From positions 1,116,001-1,180,000 of the forward strand of contig NC_019771.1 in NCBI RefSeq assembly GCF_000317695.1: a DNA stretch of 64,000 nt, given 5' to 3'. Under the pieces are notes generated by a model. That model searched no databases, was not told the DNA's origin, and was given only the letters and a program-made list of their open reading frames with translations. Made by a program: the position numbers and the translations under genes. Positions 27,537 to 35,784 of this stretch are shown piece by piece. The first letter of the stretch is position 1, and the number at the start of each line of letters is the position of its first letter. This DNA is from Anabaena cylindrica PCC 7122 (GTDB taxonomy: Bacteria > Cyanobacteriota > Cyanobacteriia > Cyanobacteriales > Nostocaceae).

Positions 27537-27920
27537 CTATTCCCTTGGAGTCGTGGATGATTGTAACTTACTTAGAGATTGCCAACTGTTTGTACTAGTA
27601 TCGAAACAGCGCCAATAGCCTTTACGTTCATCTTTATAGCAAAACAAAGTGCGATCGCGATCATCGAAGTTATCAGTTAAAAAATACACCATTCCTCGAA
27701 ACGGATAAGTTTTCCGACTCAAACGTTTAGCTACAGCGTGATTTGGACATTCAACAATAAAAACTGATTCTCCATTAATTTCAGCTAAAGAAAAAATACA
27801 CATCCGCAAAATTGCTCTCAGCCAACTTTCAGAATTCTCGAAATAATCGTCGATAATTTTGTTAGTTAGTGCCTGTTCGAGGCTGCGGTCTTTGTCGTGA
27901 GGAGAGTTGGCATCAGACAT
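27537..27920 (-). CDS. Conserved hypothetical protein
   Basis: The 127-residue soluble protein contains a helical N-terminus (DKDRSLEQALTNKIIDDYF), then alternating strands: FSLAEINGESVFIVECPNHAVAKRLSRK and GMVYFLTDNFDDRDRTLFCY, ending in a Trp-containing tail. No known domain is recognised. It diverges from the DUF4090-like gene downstream of it in the window and has a GCGATCGC-type site inside. Composition is normal for the genome, and the protein-like pattern of charges makes it likely to be real. Confidence 0.6.
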   Translation of the reverse strand: MSDANSPHDKDRSLEQALTNKIIDDYFENSESWLRAILRMCIFSLAEINGESVFIVECPNHAVAKRLSRKTYPFRGMVYFLTDNFDDRDRTLFCYKDERKGYWRCFDTSTNSWQSLSKLQSSTTPRE

Positions 27921-28078
27921 AGCATCACCTAAAAATTGCTATACTGCTGGTTCGAGATTAAACGAAAATTTCCAAAAGTGACAAGTCTGGACTCGCAAAG
28001 CTCATCAGTCAAGCAATACAGCCAGAGGTGGCAGCAAGACTGGTAAAGTATACTTAATATTCTTGTGAGCAAATTGCC

Positions 28079-28384
28079 ATGACGACCGAAATTAACCTAG
28101 GAGAGCAGACTACCACAGGTGCAGATGCTATTGATGTAGCGATCGCCCAAGGAGTTGATTTTGATGGTTCTCCCATTCCATCAGCTAAATTAGAACTATA
28201 CACCCAAGTTATGGGACTAGAAGCAGGTAGACAACGTAGTGGCGTATCTAATACCATGCGTTCCCGAATAGTCCGCATTGGTGCAAAACACATTCCCCAA
28301 GCAGAACTAGACCAAAAATTAGTAGATGCAGGTTTTGCACCCCTTAAAGAAAAAGAAATTGCCTTCTTCTACGGCGGTAAATAA
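28079..28384 (+). CDS. DUF4090-like small conserved protein
   Basis: The 101-residue protein includes AIDVAIAQGVDFDGSPIPSAKLELYTQVMGLEAGRQRSGVSNTMRSRI and IPQAELDQKLVDAGFAPLKEKEIAFFYGG-type segments that I associate with the cyanobacterial DUF4090 family. It is a soluble, helical protein of unknown function, highly conserved in cyanobacteria. The Arg-rich SNTMRSRIVRIG segment suggests nucleic-acid or phosphate binding, but this is only inference. It is convergent with the DUF3370 gene, 28 bases apart. Confidence 0.7.
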   Translation: MTTEINLGEQTTTGADAIDVAIAQGVDFDGSPIPSAKLELYTQVMGLEAGRQRSGVSNTMRSRIVRIGAKHIPQAELDQKLVDAGFAPLKEKEIAFFYGGK

Positions 28385-28412
28385 GATAGGGAAAACTCCC
28401 ACCGTCTTTACC

Positions 28413-29858
28413 TCATTTTTCTAAAGTTCTCACCGTCAACACCTGGGGTGGAGTGGAATCGGGTGGATAAATCAAATCTAGCTGCACCATGCGCCTCATT
28501 CCAGGTTGTAACACAACTTTTGTCAAAGGTTCCAGAACTTGACCAGTACGATGCCATAAATGCACATAGCGCGTCCTTTGTTCCCCCTGATCATCAGCAT
28601 AACGCAACCGCACTGTCCCCCGAAAGAAAGGAAAATCTAAGGATGGTTTTCGGAAGCGGACACCACCTTGAGCTAATTTATCGTCTTTTAAAGGTGTTTC
28701 TAAAGTCATGGAAACAGTTTGAGCTTTTTCTGTATTATTACTTAAAGGCAAACTGAGATTATATTCCACACCATAATTCCCATGTGCCTCATAAGCGGTG
28801 TCGGCATAACGCACCAACATCTTCGCCGTTTGACTTTGTTCAGTACCTAATCTACCAGCCCGCAAAGTAGCTATAGGATAGGAAATCGCCTTACCAGGTT
28901 GGGGAATTGTCAAAGTTTGCGTTTCCGGTTTATCCACCAGTTTTGCTTCCCACCGAGAACCTTGAGAAACGCCCGCTACACGACCATAAATCAATTGACC
29001 GCCTTTAGCATCTGGTGCTGTAGGAACTTTATCTCTTGGCCCAGCAAAATTACCGTTATTTAATAAAGCTTGCCATTCTGCCAAAGTTGGCGCACGGTCA
29101 GAACCATCAGCATTTTTCTTCGCATACATCGCCAAACTAGCTGTATAAACTTTGCCACCGCTACGCAAACGAAAAAAGCTCGACCGACCATTGACAGGTT
29201 TTTCTAAATTTCGCACCGGAATAGGATGATTTAACAACATCCGACTTTTTCCCGCAGGAATTACCAATTTAGCCGGAAAATCAGCTTGACGAACTCCTCG
29301 CAACACATCAGCTACAGCCCTATTTCCCGGCCCAGAAAAAGCCTTTCCATCATTATTTTCAATGTATGGCGCTAAAGTGACAAAAGGTGCATCTTGCATT
29401 AAATAACTCGCACCCTGTAAAACATCGACTGTTACAGATTTTTTACCAGGATTATGCAAAACTATACCCAAATAAAGCGTTTGCAAATCTTTAGGAGTAT
29501 GGCTATAGTGATGAGCAAATAAATCAAAGCGTCCTTGAAAGGGAAAATTAAGATGTGCTGCGGGAACTGTTTTCCCATTGGGGGGAAATGTAGAAAGTAA
29601 AACTCCTTCAGTTTTTACCCATTCCGGGCTATTACTGTTAAAAACAGGTATGGTATCTAATTTCCCAGGTAAAGCCCGCACTTCTCCCGCTTGAATAATT
29701 TCTTGGGGTGCTGGTTTAGGTGGAGTTTGGGCATCTGCTACATTTTTGTTATTATCAAAGTATAACTTGCTACAACCAATACTCTGGGTAATAGCCACTC
29801 CTGATAGAAGTATGAATAGAGTTACAGGTAGTTTATTTTTTAGCTGTTGAACTGGCAT
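28413..29858 (-). CDS. DUF3370 family exported protein
   Basis: The 481-residue protein starts with a signal peptide (KLPVTLFILLSGVAITQSIGC) that ends in a Cys, so it may be a lipoprotein. The body is beta-rich with family blocks: AGEVRALPGKLDTIPVFNSN, LYLGIVLHNPGKKSVTVDV, and PGNRAVADVLRG. DUF3370 is found almost only in cyanobacteria and is of unknown role, probably at the outer surface or periplasm. The length is typical and the frame is intact. It lies directly downstream of a 119-bp element (29889-30007) that sits in its promoter region. Confidence 0.85.
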   Translation of the reverse strand: MPVQQLKNKLPVTLFILLSGVAITQSIGCSKLYFDNNKNVADAQTPPKPAPQEIIQAGEVRALPGKLDTIPVFNSNSPEWVKTEGVLLSTFPPNGKTVPAAHLNFPFQGRFDLFAHHYSHTPKDLQTLYLGIVLHNPGKKSVTVDVLQGASYLMQDAPFVTLAPYIENNDGKAFSGPGNRAVADVLRGVRQADFPAKLVIPAGKSRMLLNHPIPVRNLEKPVNGRSSFFRLRSGGKVYTASLAMYAKKNADGSDRAPTLAEWQALLNNGNFAGPRDKVPTAPDAKGGQLIYGRVAGVSQGSRWEAKLVDKPETQTLTIPQPGKAISYPIATLRAGRLGTEQSQTAKMLVRYADTAYEAHGNYGVEYNLSLPLSNNTEKAQTVSMTLETPLKDDKLAQGGVRFRKPSLDFPFFRGTVRLRYADDQGEQRTRYVHLWHRTGQVLEPLTKVVLQPGMRRMVQLDLIYPPDSTPPQVLTVRTLEK

Positions 29859-29888
29859 AATGTTTGATTATTCAAAAAGATTTGTTCT

Positions 29889-30007
29889 TATAGCCTTTCC
29901 CACTCTAGTTAGATACAAAATTACCCCTCCCCAACCCTCTCCTTGGTAAAGGGAGGGTGCGCGACAGCGCAGGTGGGGTGTATTTCATGAGCTTGGGAAT
30001 TGCTATA
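29889..30007 (+). repeat. 119-bp TATAGC element, copy 4
   Basis: A full copy in the reference orientation, starting 31 bases upstream of the DUF3370 start codon. The central stem has two changes (CCCTCTCCTT and AAAGGGAGGG), which leave a mismatch, and GCGCAGGTGG replaces GCGCGGGTGG. Confidence 0.9.
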
Positions 30008-30059
30008 TACTCAAAACGGTTAGGAATTGTACTTTTTATTGATGAAAAAACCGAGTTCT

Positions 30060-30132
30060 AAGCCTCTCCCCGTTCACGGAGAGAGGTACTCTTCGAGACG
30101 CTTCGCGAACGCGTCTATGGAGAGGGGTTCCA
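30060..30132. repeat. Composite palindromic repeat
   Basis: A hairpin CCTCTCC...GGAGAGAGG at 30063-30086 is followed by AGACGC-TTCGCGAAC-GCGTCT at 30096-30116 and then GGAGAGGGG. The inner TTCGCGAACGCGTCT palindrome is a nested repeat also seen, in modified form, near 59440-59490 and 37095-37110. No gene is present from 29859 to 30326. Confidence 0.65.
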
Positions 30133-30326
30133 TATTTGGTTAAACTATGAACCGTTTGCAGTATAAGCATGAATAGTTATGATTACAGGTTCTGATAAAT
30201 GGATTTCTGACATAAATCAGTTTTTTATAAAAAATCTGGCACATTGACATTTGCCACCATACAATTATCTATAAGTTTAGGATAAATTTAAAGTAACCTT
30301 GAATATTCGACTCAGGAGTTAAATTG

Positions 30327-30716
30327 ATGGATATACTCATTGAATCGACAAAGGATTTTGAGAAAGATTTAGAAAGATTTAATGATACGGAGAAGTTTAA
30401 AATTATTAAAGAAATGAATCGCCATTTTGAACTTTTATCATCTGAGAACAATTCTTTTTATCAACACAGTGAGCAACTCAGAAACATAAAACTTAATCAC
30501 TCCTATGATTCAACTATATATTCTTTAAAAATTAATGACCAACAAAGAATAATTCTAACTATTGATGATGATCCAATTTTTGGCTGTATACTTGTTACTT
30601 TATTTAGAATAGTTAACATCGAAGATGCACAACAAGCATATAATGCCATTGCAGAATTTATTTATCAAGATTTTACGGTAGATGAAAATCAAGAGGTTAA
30701 GGTTACTGCTTTATAA
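30327..30716 (+). CDS. RelE/ParE-like protein, first of an overlapping pair
   Basis: The 129-residue protein begins with a helical region (TKDFEKDLERFNDTEKFKIIKEMN) and then strands such as IYSLKINDQQRIILTIDDDP and CILVTLFRIVN. This helix-then-beta-sheet pattern resembles RelE/ParE-fold mRNA interferase toxins. ATG 30327 has a CAGGAG ribosome binding site ten bases upstream. The stop codon overlaps the next ATG by one base (TAATG), so the two are translated together. No catalytic residue set can be assigned with confidence. It could equally be a non-toxic member of the fold. Confidence 0.5.
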   Translation: MDILIESTKDFEKDLERFNDTEKFKIIKEMNRHFELLSSENNSFYQHSEQLRNIKLNHSYDSTIYSLKINDQQRIILTIDDDPIFGCILVTLFRIVNIEDAQQAYNAIAEFIYQDFTVDENQEVKVTAL

Positions 30717-31048
30717 TGCCACAAATTAAGCCTCTTCTAGATGAATATGGTGTTATTTATGAAGCCATGCAAATTTTGCCAGAGGAGTTAAAAATAGAGT
30801 TTCTCAAAGCTTTAGCAGAACTAGAAGATAATGAATGTCACAGAACTAGAACTTTTCCCAAAACAAGATTACACAAAGTGACTGGTATTAAACAAGCTAT
30901 CTACCGTGCTGATATTGATAAAATATCAGGTTGGCGGATACATTTACAGTATATTGAGGGAAAAATACATTTAAAAGATATTATCGGTGGTCAACACCAT
31001 GATAATGTCATTGAAGTGATTAAATTAAAAAAAGATAGATACGATTAA
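30716..31048 (+). CDS. RelE/ParE-like protein, second of an overlapping pair
   Basis: The 110-residue product has N-terminal helices (PLLDEYGVIYEAMQILPEELKIEFLKAL) followed by KVTGIKQAIYRADIDKISGWRIHLQYIEGKIHLKDIIGGQHHDNVIEVI, which resembles the beta-sheet of RelE-type proteins. It overlaps the preceding gene by one base. A normal toxin-antitoxin pair has one toxin and one DNA-binding antitoxin; here both partners look toxin-like and no ribbon-helix-helix or helix-turn-helix gene is adjacent. One of the two may therefore act as the antitoxin. Confidence 0.5.
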   Translation: MPQIKPLLDEYGVIYEAMQILPEELKIEFLKALAELEDNECHRTRTFPKTRLHKVTGIKQAIYRADIDKISGWRIHLQYIEGKIHLKDIIGGQHHDNVIEVIKLKKDRYD

Positions 31049-31057
31049 TTCAATCGT

Positions 31058-31618
31058 CTATCCTAGTACATCATTAACTCTCAACGTAAGTTCAGGAAAT
31101 GCTTGTATATTTAGAATATCACCATGTCGGAAAGTTTTGATTTCACTATAACCATTTGCATTAGGGTAGCGATAAACTGTAATTAGTTGTTCATAAATAT
31201 CTATTAACCAAACTTCACAAATACCGCTACTTGCATAAAGAGGAATTTTCAGTTCTCTGTCATATTCAATGCTACTATCTGCAACTTCAACTAATAGCAA
31301 TATATCCTCTGGTTGTGGGTGTCCAGCTTCATAAAAATCTACACGAGGTTTGAGTAATGCTATATCGGGTTGTGGTTCTGATAGATTATTTAAGATAATG
31401 GGATTTTGTACAGACACTATTACCTTTTTAGTAAGTAATTGTGAAAAAAGAAAATTTAAACGGTTTACACAAGTTGCGTGTCTTCTACCAATGGGGGACA
31501 TTTCAATAATTTCTCCGTTAATAAGTTCTACTCTGTCATCTTCTGTGAGAATACCAGCTTGATTCATTTGGTTGTATTGTGCAACTGTGAAACGTCTTGT
31601 CATTAATTGAATAGACAT
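31058..31618 (-). CDS. Uma2 family endonuclease-like protein
   Basis: The 186-residue protein has the Uma2/DUF820 pattern: FTVAQYNQMNQAGILTEDDRVELINGEIIEMSPIG, then PQPDIALLKPR and ILLLVEVADSSIEYDRELKIPLYASSGICEVWLID, which make up a PD-(D/E)xK nuclease-like core (ELINGE, PDI, EVADSS). These genes are present in dozens of copies in Nostocales and are of unknown role; they are sometimes linked to mobile elements. It is convergent with the RelE-like pair. The frame is intact. Confidence 0.9.
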   Translation of the reverse strand: MSIQLMTRRFTVAQYNQMNQAGILTEDDRVELINGEIIEMSPIGRRHATCVNRLNFLFSQLLTKKVIVSVQNPIILNNLSEPQPDIALLKPRVDFYEAGHPQPEDILLLVEVADSSIEYDRELKIPLYASSGICEVWLIDIYEQLITVYRYPNANGYSEIKTFRHGDILNIQAFPELTLRVNDVLG

Positions 31619-31682
31619 AATTCACTCTCTTGGTTGATGTTCTAAGTTAATTATAGCAATCATCATGGATGTAATTTTTATG

Positions 31683-31835
31683 TAAGAATTCAGGAGTCAG
31701 GAGACGCTACGCAGACCTGCGGTTCAGAATGCTTATGAAATGAAGAATAGAGAGAAGAGAGATTTTATAAAAATCATCAAAATTGACTAAAAAAGCTTTA
31801 TTCTCCTGACTTTTGTATTCTCTATCCTGAATACT
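31683..31835 (+). repeat. 113-bp dispersed repeat with heptamer leader (copy A)
   Basis: After CAGGAGTCAGGAG and a small palindromic insert (ACGCTACGCAGACCTGCGG), the body TTCAGAATGCTTATGAAATG ... CTCTATCCTGAATACT (31723-31835) is very similar to 50212-50326. The two ends of the body form a weak inverted repeat around GAATAGAGA and TCTCTATCC. No gene is present from 31619 to 32008. Confidence 0.75.
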
Positions 31836-31875
31836 TACATTTTTATTTCACTCAGAGAGGATTGCTATCTTGAGT

Positions 31876-32006
<131 letters not shown>

Positions 32007-32008
32007 AT

Positions 32009-32440
32009 TTACAAATAATCAAAAAATATCTCAGGCACTAACCTTAATTCTCCTGATTTAAATCGAGCAATATCTATCCATAAAGCGCGATGCTTACGAT
32101 CTGGAGATTCGGAAAAAGTTAAACTTTCGATTTTGTAAAATTTAGGATCTGCAAAATCGCATTGATAAAGTTGAATAATTTCATGTCCTTGTTTACCATT
32201 AAAGATAAACAGATTTTCGATACAACTCAAATAGCGAATATTTGTTAAATCAGCTTGGATTTCTTCTTGAAATTCTCTTTCTAAAGCTATAGAACTAGTT
32301 TCGCCAAATTCAACACCACCGCCTAAAGCACGATAAAATGTTGATTGTTTGGTAGGGTCATAACCTTCAGAAACAAATATTCTTTCACCGTCTCGAATTA
32401 GAGCTAAAACTATGACTCGAATTTGACCTGATTTATTCAT
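32009..32440 (-). CDS. NUDIX hydrolase
   Basis: The 143-residue protein has a Nudix box GGVEFGETSSIALEREFQEEI at about residues 41-62, with the catalytic R-E-x-x-E-E core intact; the family Gly after it is replaced. Nudix enzymes cleave a nucleoside diphosphate linked to another moiety; the substrate cannot be inferred. The N-terminal strand IRVIVLALIRDGERIFVSEG is typical. The gene is eight bases downstream of the DUF3531 gene (32449-32901), so the two form an operon, DUF3531 first. Confidence 0.88.
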   Translation of the reverse strand: MNKSGQIRVIVLALIRDGERIFVSEGYDPTKQSTFYRALGGGVEFGETSSIALEREFQEEIQADLTNIRYLSCIENLFIFNGKQGHEIIQLYQCDFADPKFYKIESLTFSESPDRKHRALWIDIARFKSGELRLVPEIFFDYL

Positions 32441-32448
32441 GTTTGTAG

Positions 32449-32901
32449 TTAGTTATTGTAAATTGCATCAGCACGAGTTTCGCTATCTTCGATAGGCCAA
32501 TCTGGATTTTCTCCACCGATATATAGTTCTTGAATATCAACATATTCCTCACTTAATTGAGTCAGGGCGTTGATTAAGATATCGAGAGAGATAGCATCAC
32601 TAGTTCCCATATCAAACCAGCAACGCCCCCATTCTCCTTCATACTCAAACTCGCCCATGTTGTGCATCAAAGCGAGAAAGCTTTTGTTATAACCTTGTGG
32701 ATCATAATCCAGATAGCTGAGTTCTAAACCAGTTTCCTGTACCTGGAGATTTTCAGCATTAAATGCTCCTAATTTACCAAGATAAAACCAAGAATTAAAT
32801 ACTTCTTCTACATATTTTTTTTCCCGTTCAGAGGGAATCATGTTGAATTTCAACCAAATCCAGACATCAAAAGGATTAAACTCACGAAATTGAATGTGCA
32901 T
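32449..32901 (-). CDS. DUF3531 family protein
   Basis: The 150-residue protein matches the cyanobacterial and plant-plastid DUF3531 family: MHIQFREFNPFDVWIWLKF at the start, FNSWFYLGKLGAFNAENLQVQETG, ALMHNMGEFEYEGEWGRCWFDMGTSDA and LYIGGENPDWPIED. Function is unknown; conservation from cyanobacteria to chloroplasts suggests a basic role in photosynthetic cells. It is followed by the NUDIX gene in the same transcription unit. Confidence 0.87.
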   Translation of the reverse strand: MHIQFREFNPFDVWIWLKFNMIPSEREKKYVEEVFNSWFYLGKLGAFNAENLQVQETGLELSYLDYDPQGYNKSFLALMHNMGEFEYEGEWGRCWFDMGTSDAISLDILINALTQLSEEYVDIQELYIGGENPDWPIEDSETRADAIYNN

Positions 32902-33054
32902 TTTGGTGATGGGTAATTAGTAAAAGGGTTTCAAAATTAATTACGAACTATTTACTATATAGCGGTTTTGGGTGGGATGCAATATGATCAAAGGACGGGT
33001 TTCCCCGCCCCTACAGGCTTTGCAATTGACAACTTCTCACTGAGATGAATACTA

Positions 33055-33990
33055 CTATGACAGATTAGTCAATCGGCTGGCTGCGGTTCTGCGTTCGTGT
33101 TCAATTTGTTTGACTAGACTAGCGGGAAGTTGGGATTTTTTGGTTAAAGCTTTATCAAAATGAACTATTGCATCTTTAATCAAATTCTGGCTTTTTTCTT
33201 TTTTACCCTTTTCGTGCAATATCTGGGCTTTGAGATAATAGATTTCTGGATTGTCAGTAGTCGATTTTAAGGCTCGATTGACATAATCTAAGGCTTGAGG
33301 ATATTGTTTCAAATCCCGGTAGGCTAAAGCAATACCCCGATCTACTAAATACCTAGGTGCAGCATTTCTTTCTAACTTTTCAATTGCTTGATCTGGGCTG
33401 ATAAAAGGCAAATTAACGGCTAACATTAAATTCATATAACCCCGGAGTAAGTTTACCTCTGGATCATTAGGTGCGATCGCTTCGGCTTTATCTAAATACT
33501 CATAAACTTTTGTCAAGCGACTCAGGGCTTTTGATACACCATTAACACTCTTGTCACGGGTGATCATGACTGCACCCTCTAAAAAGTTGCCCACACCAGT
33601 GTATAAATTACCGCGTAAGGGATCACTAGCAATCAGCTTTTGTCCAGCTTCTAAAGTTTTTTTACTGTACTTATCTAAGCCGGCTAAATCCTGATCGCCA
33701 TAAGCGAAAGAAGCCTTCATAGCGTAAGCCAGGGGTTCATTTGGTTCCTCAGAGATTGCTTTTTGCAGATGATCTGCGGCTGCTGGGTAATTTCCTTGTT
33801 GAAAAATGGCTTTAAAAGCGGCTTCTGTGCGATCGCCAATTTTATGCTGTTCACCACTCCGAAACGGATCACCAGCCCAAGCAGGATTCACCAATAAATT
33901 TAGCGCAAAAGTAGTAGCAAAGGTGACTTTAACAAGGTTAGGAAATCGGAAAAACATAATTAATTGAGGAATGAAAAATTGTTTGGACAT
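33055..33990 (-). CDS. Exported TPR protein (Sll0314-like)
   Basis: The 311-residue protein has a signal peptide with the cleavage-type end NLLVNPAWA, then a run of TPR-like helical repeats: YPAAADHLQKAISEEPNEPLAYAMKASFAYG, EYLDKAEAIAPNDPEVNLLRGYMNL and QALDYVNRALKSTTDNPEIYYLKAQILHEKGK. It resembles the Sll0314/Alr1548-type periplasmic TPR proteins of cyanobacteria. I keep ATG 33990 because GAGG lies seven bases before it; the ATG at 33957 has no such site. TPR proteins mediate protein contacts; the partner is unknown. It stands alone. The spacer 33991-34256 contains no recognisable gene. Confidence 0.85.
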   Translation of the reverse strand: MSKQFFIPQLIMFFRFPNLVKVTFATTFALNLLVNPAWAGDPFRSGEQHKIGDRTEAAFKAIFQQGNYPAAADHLQKAISEEPNEPLAYAMKASFAYGDQDLAGLDKYSKKTLEAGQKLIASDPLRGNLYTGVGNFLEGAVMITRDKSVNGVSKALSRLTKVYEYLDKAEAIAPNDPEVNLLRGYMNLMLAVNLPFISPDQAIEKLERNAAPRYLVDRGIALAYRDLKQYPQALDYVNRALKSTTDNPEIYYLKAQILHEKGKKEKSQNLIKDAIVHFDKALTKKSQLPASLVKQIEHERRTAASRLTNLS

Positions 33991-34256
33991 AAAACGCCTC
34001 AGAAGAATTGCGGTTGAAATTGTCTTATCTGTTACTTAAAATGTAAAAAATTGGTAAATTCCAGAAGCATCTATCACCGTCAAAATTTTCTACACAGGTA
34101 GACTCTGGTCAATTACTTCGGTTCCCTGACTGGTTGTAGCGATTTTCTCAGCTAAGTCTGCCACAATAGAAAAAAATGCCTGATTATTGCTGCTAAATCA
34201 AGTTTTTCTTAATCTACTCCATCAGTTATTCGCTGACTTCTTGCTAATTTTAACAA

Positions 34257-34934
34257 ATGCTCTATCTCAGAAATCTAACTTATCACCCCACAGCTTGCCC
34301 AACCGCAATTCTTAAATCTATCAACTTGGAATTACCACCCCAGCAACTAGGTTTGATTATTGGCCCCAGCGGTTCCGGCAAAAGTACCTTACTAGAAATT
34401 TTATCTGGACTGGCTGAACCTACCTCCGGTGCAGCTTTTTGGAGAGAACAACAACTGATAGCCGAACAACTACAACAATTAGCCGGAATCGTATTTCAGT
34501 TTCCAGAAAGGCACTTTTGCGGTGGTACAATCTTAGAAGAATTACGTTTAGGGCATCCTGAATTAGGTTCAGAGCGAGTTCAACAGGCATTAAGCGAAGT
34601 GGGATTAGAGCATTTATCCTTATCTACACCACCCCATGCTTTAAGCGGTGGACAACAAAGACGTTTAGCCTTATCCGTGCAATTGATTCGCCAACCAAAT
34701 TTATTATTATTAGATGAACCCACCGCCGGTTTAGATTGGTCAATGCGTCGTCAACTAGTAAACTTATTAGCGAAACTCAAAAAAGATTGGACTTTATTAG
34801 TTGTAACACACGATGCTGGCGATCTGTTACCAATAGCTGACCGTTGTTGGACACTAAATCATGGTGTATTAACAGCAGTTGACCCCGCAACATTAGAAAA
34901 TAAAGTGAAAGAAGTAGTAATTCGTAATTCCTAA
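34257..34934 (+). CDS. ABC transporter ATP-binding protein (CbiO/ECF-like)
   Basis: The 225-residue ATPase has Walker A GPSGSGKST (36-44), a Q-loop in GIVFQFPERHFCGGTILEEL, the signature LSGGQQRR (about 129-136), Walker B LLLLDEPTAGLD and the switch His in VVTHD. The FQFPERHF Q-loop region resembles CbiO/ECF-type and plastid ABCI-type ATPases, which energise small-molecule or metal import with separately encoded membrane partners; none is adjacent. The last residues (VVIRNS) are encoded by a GTAATTC heptamer pair, so the C-terminus may have been extended by repeat insertion. rsmG follows after 43 bases. Confidence 0.88.
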   Translation: MLYLRNLTYHPTACPTAILKSINLELPPQQLGLIIGPSGSGKSTLLEILSGLAEPTSGAAFWREQQLIAEQLQQLAGIVFQFPERHFCGGTILEELRLGHPELGSERVQQALSEVGLEHLSLSTPPHALSGGQQRRLALSVQLIRQPNLLLLDEPTAGLDWSMRRQLVNLLAKLKKDWTLLVVTHDAGDLLPIADRCWTLNHGVLTAVDPATLENKVKEVVIRNS

Positions 34935-34977
34935 TCTTTTCCAGTTCCTGGGTAATCTCCAATATTAAAATCTGAAA

Positions 34978-35733
34978 ATGAATTTAGAATCTTTACCTGT
35001 ATCCAGTTTACCAGAAATGGCAGAAATCTGGCAGCAAACACTTAATTGGCAACCAACAACTCAACAGCAAAATCAATTTCAGCAGTTGTATGAATTAATT
35101 TTAGAAGGAAATCGCCAACTTAATTTAACTCGTATTACCGAACCTGAAGAATTTTGGGAAAAACATCTTTGGGACTCTTTCAGAGGAATTGCACCAAAAC
35201 AGCATTTTATTGATTCCCTTCATCAAGATGCATCTGTTATTGATATTGGTACAGGTGCAGGTTTTCCAGGTATACCAATTTCTATTATTTTCCCAAATTC
35301 TCAAGTCACCTTATTAGATTCAACTCGCAAAAAAATTAATTTTATTGATATTATATTAAGTAATCTCTCTTTAATTAATGCTAAAACTATTGTTAGCAGA
35401 GCAGAAGAAATTGGTCAAGAACCTAAGCATCGTCAAAGCTATGACTTAGCTCTAATTCGTGCCGTGGGAACAGCTTCAGCCTGTGCTGAGTATAGTTTAC
35501 CTTTAGTAAAAAAAGGCGGTTTAGCTGTCATTTATCGGGGTAGTTGGACTAAAGAAGAAACCGCAAGTCTACAAAATGCGGCTAATCAACTAGGTGGAGT
35601 AATTGAATTAATTGAAGAATTTACAACTCCTTTAACTCAAAGCATTCGTCATTGTTTATATTTGCGGAAAGTAGCACACACCCCAGTTCATTTTCCTCGT
35701 CCTGTAGGTATACCCAAACAAAAGCCTTTGTAA
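34978..35733 (+). CDS. rsmG: 16S rRNA (guanine527-N7)-methyltransferase RsmG (GidB)
   Basis: RsmG methylates G527 of 16S rRNA using S-adenosylmethionine. The 251-residue protein shows the family pattern NRQLNLTRITEPEEFWEKHLWDS, the SAM-binding loop VIDIGTGAGFPGIPISI, TLLDSTRKKINFI, and the later AVGTASACAEYSLPLVKKGG. The length matches cyanobacterial GidB proteins. It follows the ABC ATPase on the same strand and ends at a clear terminator. Nothing is missing. Confidence 0.95.
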   Translation: MNLESLPVSSLPEMAEIWQQTLNWQPTTQQQNQFQQLYELILEGNRQLNLTRITEPEEFWEKHLWDSFRGIAPKQHFIDSLHQDASVIDIGTGAGFPGIPISIIFPNSQVTLLDSTRKKINFIDIILSNLSLINAKTIVSRAEEIGQEPKHRQSYDLALIRAVGTASACAEYSLPLVKKGGLAVIYRGSWTKEETASLQNAANQLGGVIELIEEFTTPLTQSIRHCLYLRKVAHTPVHFPRPVGIPKQKPL

Positions 35734-35759
35734 ATAAAACCTGCACCTCTTTTCTTTGC

Positions 35760-35784
35760 TTCCTTAAAAGGTTAAGGAGGTTTT
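35760..35784 (+). terminator. rsmG terminator
   Basis: An eight-bp stem TTCCTTAA/TTAAGGAG with an AAGG loop, followed by GTTTT, lies 26 bases after the rsmG stop and ends at the stop codon of the convergent NuiA-like gene. Confidence 0.7.
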
